Positions 1 through 9,937 are shown, counted from the stretch's first letter. The stretch is DNA of 64,000 nucleotides from Pandoraea pulmonicola (GCF_000815105.2 NZ_CP010310.2:4092001-4156000); one strand, 5' to 3'. The notes: generated by a model from the sequence alone, not told the origin. Numbers and translations are program-made.

Positions 1-87
1 CAGAATCTGCTGTATCGTTTTTTCCTGGAAACGCGCCCCGACGCGCCGCTCGCGGCGCACGAAGTCAACGCGTTCGCCAACGTCTAA
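1..87 (+). CDS. xdhA: Xanthine dehydrogenase small subunit, C-terminal end (partial)
   Basis: Only the last 28 codons are in the window (frame 1, stop TAA at 85-87; residues QNLLYRFFLETR near the start). The protein begins upstream. Identity rests mainly on position: it ends 12 bases before xdhB in the usual xdhABC order, and XdhA carries the 2Fe-2S and FAD domains of xanthine dehydrogenase. The fragment is too short for domain recognition. Confidence 0.75.
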   Translation, partial: QNLLYRFFLETRPDAPLAAHEVNAFANV

Positions 88-99
88 CCGGAGTTGCCC

Positions 100-2448
100 A
101 TGAATACCCAGGTTGAAGGCTTCATGACGCAGACCGGTACCGCCGCGGCAGCCAGCGCCCAGGTGGGCCGCTCGCGTCCGCACGAGTCGGCGGTGCTGCA
201 CGTGGCGGGCGAGGCCACGTACACCGACGACATCCCCGAACTGCAAGGCACGCTGCACTGCGCGCTCGGCGCATCGCCCAAGGCGCACGCCCGCGTGCTC
301 TCGCTCGATCTCGAAGCTGTGCGCCGCGCGCCGGGCGTGGTCGCCGTGCTGACCGCCGCGGACATCCCCGGCGTGAACGATTGCGGCCCGGTCATCCATG
401 ACGACCCGATCCTCGCCGACGGCGTGGTGCAGTACATCGGCCAGCCGATGTTCGCCGTGGTCGCCGAATCGCACGACGCCGCACGCCGCGCCGCGCGTCT
501 GGCCAAGGGCGAGTACGAAGACCTGCCGGCGATCCTCACGCCGCAGGCCGCCAGGGCCGCGGGTGCGGGCGTGCTGCCGCCGCTGCATCTGCGTCGCGGC
601 GATCCCGACGCCGCCCTGCAAGCCTCGCCGCACCGCCTGAGCGGCACGTTCGAGTGCAACGGGCAGGAGCAGTTCTATCTCGAAGGGCAGATTTCGTACG
701 CGATTCCCAAGGAAAACGACGGCGTCCACGTGTATTGCTCGACGCAGCACCCGACTGAGATGCAGGCGCTCGTCTCGCACGCGCTGGGCTGGCACAGCCA
801 TCAGGTGCAGGTCGAGTGCCGTCGCATGGGCGGCGGCTTCGGCGGCAAGGAATCGCAGTCGGGCCTGTTCGCGTGTGTCGCCGCGCTGTGCGCCACGCGA
901 CTCAAGCGCCCGGTGAAGCTGCGTCTCGATCGTGACGACGACTTCATGATGACCGGCAAGCGTCACGGCTTCTATTTCGAATACGACGTGGGCTTCGACG
1001 ACGACGGCCGCATCACCGGCGCAAAGGTCGACATGACGCTGCGCGCCGGTTTCTCCGCCGACCTGTCGGGACCGGTGGCCACGCGCGCGATCTGCCACTT
1101 CGACAACGCCTACTTCGTGCCCGACGCCGATTTGCGCGCGCTGTGCGGCAAGACGAACACGCAGTCGAACACGGCGTTTCGCGGCTTCGGCGGCCCGCAA
1201 GGCGCGCTCATCATGGAAGTGCTGCAGGACGCCATCGCCCGCCGTCTCGGCAAGGACGCGCTCGACGTGCGCCGCGCGAACTTCTACGGCAAGACGGAGC
1301 GCAACGTTACGCCCTACGGACAGATCGTCAAGGACAACGTCATTCACGAGCTCGTCGCCGAACTCGAGCGGACGAGCGAGTACCGCGCACGTCGCGAAGC
1401 CGTGCGCGCGTTCAACCGCACGAGCCCGGTGCTGCGCAAGGGCCTCGCGCTCACGCCGCTCAAATTCGGCATCTCGTTCAACGTGCAGGCGTTCAACCAG
1501 GCCGGGGCGCTGGTGCACGTCTATCGCGACGGCTCGATGCTGGTCAATCACGGCGGCACCGAGATGGGCCAGGGTCTGAATACCAAGGTCGCGCAGGTGG
1601 TGGCGCACGAACTGGGCGTGGATCTCTCGCACGTGCGCGTGACCGCGACCGACACGAGCAAGATCGCGAACACCTCGGCCACGGCGGCGTCGACCGGCGC
1701 CGACCTGAACGGCAAGGCCGCGCAGAATGCCGCCTGGCAGATCCGCCAGCGTCTGGCCGCGTTCGCCGCACAGAAGTACGGCGGCTCGGCCGATGACGTG
1801 CAATTCGCCAACGACGTCGTCAGCGCGAACGGCCACGACATCCCCTTCCCCGAACTTGTGGAAGCGGCCTACTGGGCGCGCGTGCAACTGTGGTCCGACG
1901 GCTTCTACGCGACGCCGGGCCTGTCGTGGGACGCCGCCACGATGAACGGCAGCCCGTTCTTCTACTTCGCCTACGGCGCGGCGGTCTCCGAGGTGATTCT
2001 CGACACGCTGACGGGCGAGTGGCGTCTGCTGCGCGCCGACGTGCTGCACGACGCCGGCAAGTCGATCAACCCGGCGCTCGACATCGGACAGGTCGAAGGG
2101 GCGTTCATTCAGGGCATGGGGTGGCTGACCACGGAGGAATTGTGGTGGAACAAGGACGGCAAGCTCATGACGCACGCGCCCTCCACCTACAAGATCCCCG
2201 GCATCAGCGATTGCCCGACGGACTTCCGCGTGGCGCTGTTCGAGAACGTCAACGTGTCGGATTCGATCCATCGCTCGAAGGCCGTGGGCGAGCCGCCGTT
2301 GCTGCTGCCGTTCTCGGTGTTCAACGCGCTGCGTGATGCGGTAGCCAGCGTGAACGACTACCGTGACGAGCCCGTGCTCAATGCCCCGGCCACGTCCGAA
2401 GCGCTGCTCATGGCGATCACCGAACTGCGCACGCGGAGCGCTGCCTGA
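100..2448 (+). CDS. xdhB: Xanthine dehydrogenase molybdopterin-binding subunit
   Basis: Large molybdenum-cofactor subunit of xanthine dehydrogenase, which oxidises hypoxanthine and xanthine to urate in the cytoplasm. The 782-residue protein has the family landmarks: the glycine-rich MGGGFGGKE loop near residue 245, FRGFGGPQ near residue 360, and AVGEPP near residue 730, whose Glu matches the catalytic base of this family. The ATG at 100 is chosen because GGAG lies six bases upstream at 90-93; a TTG at 94 in the same frame is less likely. It follows xdhA closely and overlaps xdhC by one base, so the three are probably translated together. Confidence 0.95.
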   Translation: MNTQVEGFMTQTGTAAAASAQVGRSRPHESAVLHVAGEATYTDDIPELQGTLHCALGASPKAHARVLSLDLEAVRRAPGVVAVLTAADIPGVNDCGPVIHDDPILADGVVQYIGQPMFAVVAESHDAARRAARLAKGEYEDLPAILTPQAARAAGAGVLPPLHLRRGDPDAALQASPHRLSGTFECNGQEQFYLEGQISYAIPKENDGVHVYCSTQHPTEMQALVSHALGWHSHQVQVECRRMGGGFGGKESQSGLFACVAALCATRLKRPVKLRLDRDDDFMMTGKRHGFYFEYDVGFDDDGRITGAKVDMTLRAGFSADLSGPVATRAICHFDNAYFVPDADLRALCGKTNTQSNTAFRGFGGPQGALIMEVLQDAIARRLGKDALDVRRANFYGKTERNVTPYGQIVKDNVIHELVAELERTSEYRARREAVRAFNRTSPVLRKGLALTPLKFGISFNVQAFNQAGALVHVYRDGSMLVNHGGTEMGQGLNTKVAQVVAHELGVDLSHVRVTATDTSKIANTSATAASTGADLNGKAAQNAAWQIRQRLAAFAAQKYGGSADDVQFANDVVSANGHDIPFPELVEAAYWARVQLWSDGFYATPGLSWDAATMNGSPFFYFAYGAAVSEVILDTLTGEWRLLRADVLHDAGKSINPALDIGQVEGAFIQGMGWLTTEELWWNKDGKLMTHAPSTYKIPGISDCPTDFRVALFENVNVSDSIHRSKAVGEPPLLLPFSVFNALRDAVASVNDYRDEPVLNAPATSEALLMAITELRTRSAA

Positions 2449-3539
2449 TGCATCGCTGGGTCGACGCCGCTCACAAGCTGCTGGTCCGCGGCGAAGCCGC
2501 GGTACTGGTGACGATCGCGCGTGTCGAAGGCTCGGCGCCGCGCGAGGCCGGCACCCATCTGCTCGTGACCCGCGAGCACGTGTGGGAGACCATCGGCGGC
2601 GGACACCTGGAATGGCGTGCAATGGAGGTCGCCCGGCAATTGCTGCGCCAGTACGGGCAGCAGGGGGCGCGTCACGTCGAGCGTTTCGCGCTCGGTCCGA
2701 GCCTGGGCCAGTGCTGCGGCGGCGCCGTCACACTGGCATTCGAAGTGCTCACGCTCGCCGACCTGGCCTGGGTGAGCGCGTTGCACAAGCGTCTCGCGGC
2801 AGGCGAAGCGAGCTTGCGCAGCGTGGCGTTCGGCGCGCCCGGCGCCGACGCGGCCGCGAGCGCGCAGCAAGGCGGTCCCGTGGTGCTGACCGAGCTCGAC
2901 GCACGCGAACCGCTCGCCCATCCGCACACGCTGACGCGCGATGCCGACGACGCCGCGTGCGCCTTCTGGCAGGCCAACGATGGCTGGCTGTGGCTCAGCG
3001 AGCGCCTCGCCCCCAGCGACTTCCACATCGTGCTGTTCGGCGCGGGGCACGTCGGGCAAGCCCTCGTGCAAGTGCTATCCACGCTGCCCTGCCGGGTGAC
3101 GTGGGCCGACGAGCGCACCGAGACGTTCCCCGAGACGGCGCCGCTCAACACCGTGATCGAGTCGACCGACACGCCGGAGGCCCTCGTCGCCGAAGCGCCG
3201 CCGGGCGCCTATTTTCTCGTGATGACGCACAACCACGCGCTCGACCAGCGACTGTGCGAGGAGATTTTCAAGCGCAACGATTTCGCCTACTTCGGCCTGA
3301 TCGGCTCGATGACCAAACGCCGCCAGTTCGAGCACCGCCTGCGCGAGCGCGGCGTGGCGCCCGAGCGCTTCGAGCAGATGATCTGCCCGATCGGCGTTGC
3401 CGGCATCACGGGCAAGGCACCCGCCACGATCGCCATTGCCGTGGCCGCGCAGTTGCTGCGCGTTCGCGAACAGCAGATGCGTCAGAGCGCGCCCGCAGGC
3501 GCCGCTGCGCCGTCGCACGACGCGGGCGCCTCCGCGTGA
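2448..3539 (+). CDS. xdhC: Xanthine dehydrogenase accessory protein XdhC
   Basis: XdhC-family factor that binds molybdenum cofactor, promotes its sulfuration and inserts it into the XdhB subunit. The 363-residue protein has the N-terminal XdhC/CoxI region with a Cys pair (LGQCCGGAV, near residue 89) and a C-terminal Rossmann domain beginning with FGAGHVGQAL near residue 197. The start codon overlaps the xdhB stop as TGATG, implying translational coupling. The last 20 or so residues are Ala-rich and look dispensable. Confidence 0.93.
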   Translation: MHRWVDAAHKLLVRGEAAVLVTIARVEGSAPREAGTHLLVTREHVWETIGGGHLEWRAMEVARQLLRQYGQQGARHVERFALGPSLGQCCGGAVTLAFEVLTLADLAWVSALHKRLAAGEASLRSVAFGAPGADAAASAQQGGPVVLTELDAREPLAHPHTLTRDADDAACAFWQANDGWLWLSERLAPSDFHIVLFGAGHVGQALVQVLSTLPCRVTWADERTETFPETAPLNTVIESTDTPEALVAEAPPGAYFLVMTHNHALDQRLCEEIFKRNDFAYFGLIGSMTKRRQFEHRLRERGVAPERFEQMICPIGVAGITGKAPATIAIAVAAQLLRVREQQMRQSAPAGAAAPSHDAGASA

Positions 3540-3582
3540 GCCGCCGGGCCGGGACATGACCGGCATGCGTGAGCGACGGTAA

Positions 3583-4659
<1,077 letters not shown>

Positions 4660-4687
4660 TCGCCGCGCTTCGGACAGCCTCGAGCCA

Positions 4688-4715
4688 AACGCCCGACCGA
4701 TGTCGGGCGTTTTTT
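4688..4715 (+). terminator. Rho-independent terminator after adenine deaminase gene
   Basis: A perfect 10-bp stem (AACGCCCGAC at 4688-4697 with GTCGGGCGTT at 4702-4711) around the tetraloop CGAT is followed by a T run ending at 4715. It closes the xdh-adenine deaminase transcript before the permease gene. Confidence 0.9.
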
Positions 4716-4883
4716 CGACCGCACCACCCGTACGCCGCATGGCGCGCAAAATGAGATAAGCCGAGCCGAACGTCAACGTCTCCTGCCACATTAGTTCGCG
4801 ATGATGTCGAACATTCCGCATGGGGAATATTTTCATCCGGACCCGATGCTATTTTTCGAGCGTGCACGACTGCGCGTGACGCG

Positions 4884-6377
4884 GTGCCCCCACACCGCGG
4901 CCGTCGAACACATACGACATATAGAACATCGGAGACAACACCTCATGGACTCATCGCTCAGCCCCCGGCCGGTAGTGCCGCGCCCGAAGCGGCTCACGAC
5001 AGCACGCGCGTGGCGGGCGCGCAACCGGCCTCGACGCCCTCGTTGCTCGACCGGTATTTCGGTATCGGCGCACTCGGCTCGACCGTGCGCACCGAAGTGA
5101 TCGCCGGTATCACGACCTTCCTCGCGGCGATGTACATCATCGTCGTGAACCCGGCCATTCTGTCCAAGACGGGCATGGCCTTCCCGGCCGCGCTTACGGC
5201 CACCGTGCTCATCAGCTTCTTCGGCAGCTGTGCGATGGGTCTGTATGCGCGCAACCCCGTGCTGGTGGCGCCCGGCATGGGCCTGAACGCACTGTTCGCA
5301 TTCACCATGGTCCACGGCGTGGGCATGCCGTGGCAGACGGCGCTCGGCTGCGTTTTCTGGTCGGGCATCCTGTTCGCGCTGCTCGCCGCGCTCAACGTGC
5401 GCCGCTTCGTCGTCGAAGCGATTCCGGCCAACCTGCGCTACGCGATTTCCTGCGGCATCGGTCTGTTCATCACCGTGATTGGCCTGGTCAACGCCAGGCT
5501 CGTGGTAAGCGATCCGGTCACCGTGGTGCGCCTCGCCCATCTGTCGCCGCCCACGCTCACCTTCCTCATCGGTCTGGCGCTCACGACGGTGCTCGTCGCG
5601 CGTCGCGTGAACGGTGCACTGATGATCGGCATCGTCGCCACCACGTTGATGGCCGTTCCGATCGGCCGCCTGTGGGGCGATGGCAGCGCGTATTTCCCGA
5701 AGGAGATCGCCACCGCCACGCTGGTCAACTTCCAGGGCTTCTTCGCCGCGCCGGACTTCTCGGGCATCGGCCAGCTGGACCTGCGGGGCGCGCTGAAGGT
5801 GGCGTATCTGCCGTTCATCTTCGTGATGCTCTTCACTGCGTTCTTTGATACGCTCTCGACCTTCATGAGCATTGCCGAAGCCGGTAACATGAAGGATCGC
5901 GACGGCAATCCGCGCAATATGCGTCAGGCGATGATCGTCGATTCGTTCTCGGTGCTGATTTCCGGCCCGCTCGGCACGAGCCCGGCGAACGCCTACATCG
6001 AATCGGCCGCCGGTATCGCCCAGGGCGGACGCACGGGCCTCACGGCGCTGGTTTGCGCCCTGCTGTTCCTGCCATTCCTGTTCCTGTCGCCAATGCTCTC
6101 GCTGGTGCCCGCCATCGCAACCGCCCCCGCGCTGATTCTGGTCGGCGTGTTTATGATGGAGTCGGTGGCGCGTATCGAGTGGCATCGCATGGACGAGGCC
6201 ATCCCGAGCTTCATCGCGCTCGTGATGATTCCGATCTCGTACTCGATCACCGACGGCATTGCCTACAGTTTTCTCGCGTTCGTCGTACTCAAGCTGTTCA
6301 CGGGACGCGTGAAGGAAATCAAGCCGGCGATGTGGATTGTCGCCGTGCTGGCCGTGCTGCTGCTCACGCAAATGTAA
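4884..6377 (+). CDS. NCS2 family purine permease, frame broken near the N-terminus
   Basis: Membrane transporter of the AzgA/AdeP-like (COG2252) branch of NCS2, importing adenine, guanine or hypoxanthine by proton symport. The conserved body starts near 5040 (LLDRYFGI) and has about 12-14 hydrophobic segments plus family motifs (GMGLNALFAF, TAFFDTLSTF, GTSPANAYIES). The open frame reaches back to a GTG at 4884, but that codon has no ribosome site. The convincing start is an ATG at 4945 (GGAGA 8 bases upstream), which is out of frame with the body. One extra C in the C5 run at 4972-4976 would join them. So this is either a natural 1-base deletion, a sequencing error, or initiation at another codon such as the GTG near 5010. 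The neighbours, adenine deaminase and guanine deaminase, fit a purine importer. Confidence 0.85.
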   Translation: MPPHRGRRTHTTYRTSETTPHGLIAQPPAGSAAPEAAHDSTRVAGAQPASTPSLLDRYFGIGALGSTVRTEVIAGITTFLAAMYIIVVNPAILSKTGMAFPAALTATVLISFFGSCAMGLYARNPVLVAPGMGLNALFAFTMVHGVGMPWQTALGCVFWSGILFALLAALNVRRFVVEAIPANLRYAISCGIGLFITVIGLVNARLVVSDPVTVVRLAHLSPPTLTFLIGLALTTVLVARRVNGALMIGIVATTLMAVPIGRLWGDGSAYFPKEIATATLVNFQGFFAAPDFSGIGQLDLRGALKVAYLPFIFVMLFTAFFDTLSTFMSIAEAGNMKDRDGNPRNMRQAMIVDSFSVLISGPLGTSPANAYIESAAGIAQGGRTGLTALVCALLFLPFLFLSPMLSLVPAIATAPALILVGVFMMESVARIEWHRMDEAIPSFIALVMIPISYSITDGIAYSFLAFVVLKLFTGRVKEIKPAMWIVAVLAVLLLTQM

Positions 6378-6396
6378 CGATAGAAGGATCCCGTCA

Positions 6397-7734
6397 ATGT
6401 CCCCCACGAACCAAGCCCTGCGAGACACACGTGCGGTGCGCGCGCAACTGGTCTACTTCACGCACGACCCGGCGCGCGCTTCGCTCGACGGCACGCCCGG
6501 CACCGTGCACCACACCGACGGCATCGTCGCCTTCGAAAACGGCCGCATCACGGCCGTGGGCGACTATGCCAAGGTGGCGCCCACGCTGCCGGCAGGCACG
6601 CCCATCGAGGATCTGCGCGGCAAGGTCGTCACGCCCGGTTTCATCGACACGCACATTCACTATCCGCAGACCGACATGATCGCGTCGCCGGCGCCGGGGC
6701 TGCTGCCGTGGCTCGAGAAGTACACCTTCCCGACCGAGCGGCGCTTCGAGAATCCGGAATATGCGGCCGACGTCGCCCAGTTCTTCCTCGACGAACTGCT
6801 GCGCGGCGGAACCACGAGCGCGATGGTCTACTGCACGGTGCACCCCGGCTCGGTCAACGCCTTCTTCGAGGCGAGCGATGCGCGCAACCTGCGCATGATC
6901 GCCGGCAAGGTGATGATGGATCGCAACTGTCCGGAATTTCTGCGCGACACCGCCGAGAGCGGCGCACGCGACAGCGAGACGCTGATCCAGCGCTGGCACA
7001 ACAAGGGTCGCCAGCTCTACGCGCTTACGCCGCGCTTCGCGCCGACGTCGACCGAGGCGCAGCTCGGCGTGTGCGGCGAGCTGGCCCAGCGCTACGATGA
7101 CGTCTTCATCCAGAGCCACGTGGCCGAAAACACCGACGAGGTGGAATGGGTGCGCTCGCTGTTCCCGGGACATCGCAGCTATCTCGACGTCTACGATCAC
7201 TACAAGCTGTTGCGCAGGCGCGCGGTGTACGGTCACTGCATCTGGCTCGACGAGCACGATCGCCGCCGCATGTTCGAGACGGGCACGGTCGCGGCGCATT
7301 GCCCGACGTCGAACCAGTTTCTCGGCAGCGGCCTGTTCGACTTCGCCGCCGCTGAGGCCACTCGCATGCCGGTCACGCTCGCGACCGACGTGGGCGGCGG
7401 CTCCACTTTCTCGATGTTGCAGACGATGAACGAAGCGCACAAGGTCGCGCGTCTGTCGGGCTATCACCTCTCGGCCGAACGGATGTTCTATCTGGCCACC
7501 GAGGGCGCCGCGCATGCGCTGGATCTGCACGGCGTGATCGGCACCTTGGCCGTGGGTGCGGAAGCCGACTTCGTGGTGCTCGATCCGAAGGCCACGCCGT
7601 TGCTCGCGCGTCGCACGGCACAAGCCGAATCGCTCGAAGAACTGCTGTTCGCGTTCGCGATGCTCGGCGACGATCGCGCCGTCGCCGCCACTTATGCGGC
7701 CGGCAAGCCGGTGCATCGCCGCGCGGCACACTAA
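6397..7734 (+). CDS. guaD: Guanine deaminase
   Basis: Amidohydrolase of 445 residues converting guanine to xanthine, the substrate of the xdh enzyme encoded upstream. Zinc-site motifs are clear: GFIDTHIHYPQ (HxH), SHVAENTDE, GHCIWLDEHD and TDVGGGSTFS. The ATG at 6397 has AGAAGGA at 6382-6388 and starts 19 bases after the permease stop, so permease and enzyme probably share a transcript. Length is normal for the family. Confidence 0.95.
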   Translation: MSPTNQALRDTRAVRAQLVYFTHDPARASLDGTPGTVHHTDGIVAFENGRITAVGDYAKVAPTLPAGTPIEDLRGKVVTPGFIDTHIHYPQTDMIASPAPGLLPWLEKYTFPTERRFENPEYAADVAQFFLDELLRGGTTSAMVYCTVHPGSVNAFFEASDARNLRMIAGKVMMDRNCPEFLRDTAESGARDSETLIQRWHNKGRQLYALTPRFAPTSTEAQLGVCGELAQRYDDVFIQSHVAENTDEVEWVRSLFPGHRSYLDVYDHYKLLRRRAVYGHCIWLDEHDRRRMFETGTVAAHCPTSNQFLGSGLFDFAAAEATRMPVTLATDVGGGSTFSMLQTMNEAHKVARLSGYHLSAERMFYLATEGAAHALDLHGVIGTLAVGAEADFVVLDPKATPLLARRTAQAESLEELLFAFAMLGDDRAVAATYAAGKPVHRRAAH

Positions 7735-7740
7735 GCGAAA

Positions 7741-7890
7741 ACGTCCCGGTGAAGTGCCGGGACGTCACGGCTTACGCGAGAGATTTCCTGCCGTCGCCCT
7801 GGCGCGGCATGGGATGTCTCGCGGTCGCCGGTCGCGCGCAAGGGGCATGCGGCCGGGGATCTCCTTGGGCAGCCACGGCTGCCCTTTTTT
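7741..7890 (+). terminator. Tandem terminator hairpins after guaD
   Basis: Two hairpins follow guaD. The first pairs ACGTCCCGG (7741-7749) with CCGGGACGT (7757-7765) and has no T tract. The second pairs GGGCAGC (7867-7873) with GCTGCCC (7878-7884) and is followed by six T at 7885-7890, a typical intrinsic terminator. The bases between them hold no gene that I can see. Confidence 0.8.
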
Positions 7891-7989
7891 GCCTTCCGCC
7901 GTTTTGCATTTCGTCGACGAGCTCCGGCACGTGATTCCGTCTGGTGACTTCGTTGCGGCTTGCACGCACCGGAGGGTGTCGATCTATCC

Positions 7990-8223
7990 CTACACCACAG
8001 GATTACCCTGCTCGTAACGCTCGCGCGTGACCTGCGTGCCGAACCGGATCGCCTCGTTGAAGAGATGATTGTCGTGCGCCACAGGCGCCGCGAGTTCGTC
8101 AGCACCATAGAACCGCACATGCACGTCCCGCGCAACATGATCCCAGCGGTACATCACCGCTTCGAACGGGTAGTCGATGTACACGTCTGCGTCGCGAAAC
8201 AACTTTCCTTTTTCAATACCCAT
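7990..8223 (-). CDS. Small unknown protein overlapping the RelA/SpoT-domain effector gene
   Basis: A 77-residue acidic protein, not recognised. It has no signal peptide or membrane segment. Its ATG (8221-8223) lies inside the end of the upstream gene, whose stop is at 8213-8215, so the two reading frames overlap by 11 bases and are probably translationally coupled. Because the upstream product carries a nucleotidyltransferase fold that could harm the producing cell, this small partner could be an immunity or antitoxin protein. That is inference from arrangement only; it could also be an accessory chaperone or an independent small effector. Confidence 0.6.
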   Translation of the reverse strand: MGIEKGKLFRDADVYIDYPFEAVMYRWDHVARDVHVRFYGADELAAPVAHDNHLFNEAIRFGTQVTRERYEQGNPVV

Positions 8224-9094
8224 TGTCTGCCCTCACGGTGTCGTAGTAGGTACGGCTCTTCTGCGCGATGACCTGTGCGGCCGGATCGTCGGGAGAGAGC
8301 ACGCGCCATTCTTCGTACAGTTTGTGCCCCATCCCGCCCGGCACCGACGTGCGGCTCGCGACTTCATTGAAGACGGCGTCGCCCAGCTGCTGCCTCACCT
8401 TCTCGCCGCCCTGCTTGGCATACAGCATGGCCGGCGTGTTGACCTGAATCTCGCCGAAGATCCCGAAGCTCGTCTTCATCGAGCTGTTGACGCCGCTGTA
8501 GCCAAGCGGGTCGCTCTTGCCATCGATAACCTTGACGGCCGCCCCCTGACGTCGTAGCGACTCGGTGACCGGCCCCATCGACGGGGCGCTCACCACGATG
8601 GTATTGCGCACCAGATCCTTGAGGCGTGTGGGATCGCCGCCATAGTCGGCGTCGACCTTCTGCTGCGCACGCACCGCGGACTTGATGGGGCCACGCAGCA
8701 CCGTGCCGCGATGCGGCTCGGCAAGTCGCTGCGCCAGCTCATCGATCTCGGCTTTCGCCTGCGGAGCGACCGCCAGCATCTGTGTGAGCGTAGCCGGCGC
8801 CTGCGCGGCCGCCATCTTGAGCGGCACGGCCTGGGTCGCAGCAATCTGGCGATCTGCCGACAGACTACGGTAATCCGCGAACGCCGCCGCGCGGCGCGAC
8901 GCCACCGCCTGGCTCGATGCGCGTGCCACCACGCCGGTCAGCGAGCGGGCGGCCTGTGGCGTCGCCGGTGCGAGCGAAAGTGCACCGTGCCGGGACTGCA
9001 ACTGCCCAGGCGCGTCGAGTGCTTCCTGATCGACGGCACCTGCGAGTGCCCGATGCACGGGCGCGGGGGGATGAAACACCTTATCCAATGACAT
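8213..9094 (-). CDS. Putative type III effector with a RelA/SpoT-like nucleotidyltransferase domain
   Basis: 293 residues. The first 125 or so are low in defined structure and rich in Ala, Ser and Gln, like secretion and chaperone-binding leaders. The rest resembles the RelA/SpoT synthetase fold: RGPIKSAVRAQQKV (134-147), RLKDLVRNTIVV (157-168, with Asp160 where the family has a metal-binding Asp), GYSGVN (199-204), GEIQVNT (214-220, Glu215 matching the conserved EIQ Glu) and GHKLYEEWR (256-264). No hydrolase (HD) or TGS/ACT domains are present, so it would be a stand-alone synthetase. It lies 82 bases downstream of a CesT-like chaperone gene on the same strand. The product could be (p)ppGpp, (p)ppApp or a modified RNA; sequence does not decide. 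The ribosome site is weak (AGGT). Effector status is inferred. Confidence 0.72.
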   Translation of the reverse strand: MSLDKVFHPPAPVHRALAGAVDQEALDAPGQLQSRHGALSLAPATPQAARSLTGVVARASSQAVASRRAAAFADYRSLSADRQIAATQAVPLKMAAAQAPATLTQMLAVAPQAKAEIDELAQRLAEPHRGTVLRGPIKSAVRAQQKVDADYGGDPTRLKDLVRNTIVVSAPSMGPVTESLRRQGAAVKVIDGKSDPLGYSGVNSSMKTSFGIFGEIQVNTPAMLYAKQGGEKVRQQLGDAVFNEVASRTSVPGGMGHKLYEEWRVLSPDDPAAQVIAQKSRTYYDTVRADNGY

Positions 9095-9176
9095 AGCGTT
9101 ACCTGATACGGGGTTGGATCGATGTGCATCGACGTGACGCCGTGCACGGCGGTTTGCCTCCTGCCATGAAGTCGGG

Positions 9177-9641
9177 TCAGACGACCCTTGTTATGTTTTC
9201 ACCGAAGACCCGCCTGTCGGCGCGATCGATATCCGATTGCGCGTCGACGGGCGCATTCAGTTTTTGCAACGCCCAGAGGACGAATTCCGACAGTGCTTCC
9301 GAGAGCATTTCCACGTTCAGGGCGTGTCGCGCAAGGCGCCGGTAAGCGATCCACGCCCCCGAGATCGGGTCGCGCCCGACACTCGGCGCATCGCCGGCCA
9401 GCGAGTTGAGCGAGGTTTCGACCATCTTCGACAGACACAGATCGTTTGCCAGGGGCGCATCGTCGCAAGGCAGCTCGCAGAGCATGGTCAGCGAGTCGTC
9501 GTTCGCGATATACGCCAGCGCGCAATGAACGCCCCCGTCCACGACGAAGACACACACACCATCGTCGTTGAACGACAGCCGGCCGATTCCCGTTGCCGCA
9601 CCGAACTCCCGCAACAGCCGGCCATAAAAGTCCAACGTCAT
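9177..9641 (-). CDS. CesT/Tir-family type III secretion chaperone
   Basis: 154 residues, small and acidic, with the pattern of class I secretion chaperones: an N-terminal helix (FYGRLLREFGAATG), alternating strands (FNDDGVCVFVVDGGVHCALAYI), an L-x-LCELP strand, then GRDPISGAWIAYRRL and a C-terminal helix. Such proteins dimerise in the cytoplasm and hold effectors unfolded before export. The ATG at 9641 has an excellent GGAGG 8 bases upstream. The gene stands first in a - strand unit with the RelA/SpoT-domain protein, which is therefore its likely client; the divergent SopA-like protein is an alternative client. Residues after about 130 are charged and may be a family-specific tail. Confidence 0.75.
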   Translation of the reverse strand: MTLDFYGRLLREFGAATGIGRLSFNDDGVCVFVVDGGVHCALAYIANDDSLTMLCELPCDDAPLANDLCLSKMVETSLNSLAGDAPSVGRDPISGAWIAYRRLARHALNVEMLSEALSEFVLWALQKLNAPVDAQSDIDRADRRVFGENITRVV

Positions 9642-9937
9642 CGCGCTTTCCTCCTTTTCACCAGTTCACCCGCTCACTCACGCATCGATTTGCACAACGC
9701 CGCGCGCCATTCATCGCGCGTCGCGCCGCCTCTCGCATGCAGCCCACCGCTGCAAATTTCCCGGCTTGGAGGAGTGCACGCCGGACCGGTTCTACGCCCG
9801 GTGGGCTTTGGGCGAATCGAGGCAAGTCAGCCTCAGGCATGTCCTAAATCTCGATGGCGCGCTATCAACGAACGCCAATCGCGACGACCATGCGTGCGCA
9901 GTCGAACCCCAGGAAAACAGGAGAGGGAATTTCATTC
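9642..9937. other. Divergent intergenic region between chaperone and SopA-like genes
   Basis: 296 bases separate the divergent starts and must hold both promoters. I find the two ribosome sites (GGAGG for the chaperone at about 9650-9654 on the - strand, GGAGAGGG at 9920-9927 for the + gene) but no clear sigma70 pair and no TTCG-N16-TTCG (hrpII-type) box. A partly symmetric stretch around 9785-9810 (ACCGGTTCTACGCCCGGT) could be an operator but is imperfect. Confidence 0.4.

Noticed and set aside
4833..6428. A 531-codon open frame on the - strand opposite the purine permease gene.
   Set aside because: Composition is an extreme His/Arg/Glu mix typical of antisense to membrane-protein genes in GC-rich DNA, and the + strand has clear transporter motifs.
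9642..9937. Type III-specific promoter element (hrpII-type TTCG-N16-TTCG) upstream of the effector-like genes.
   Set aside because: No pair with the right spacing on either strand.
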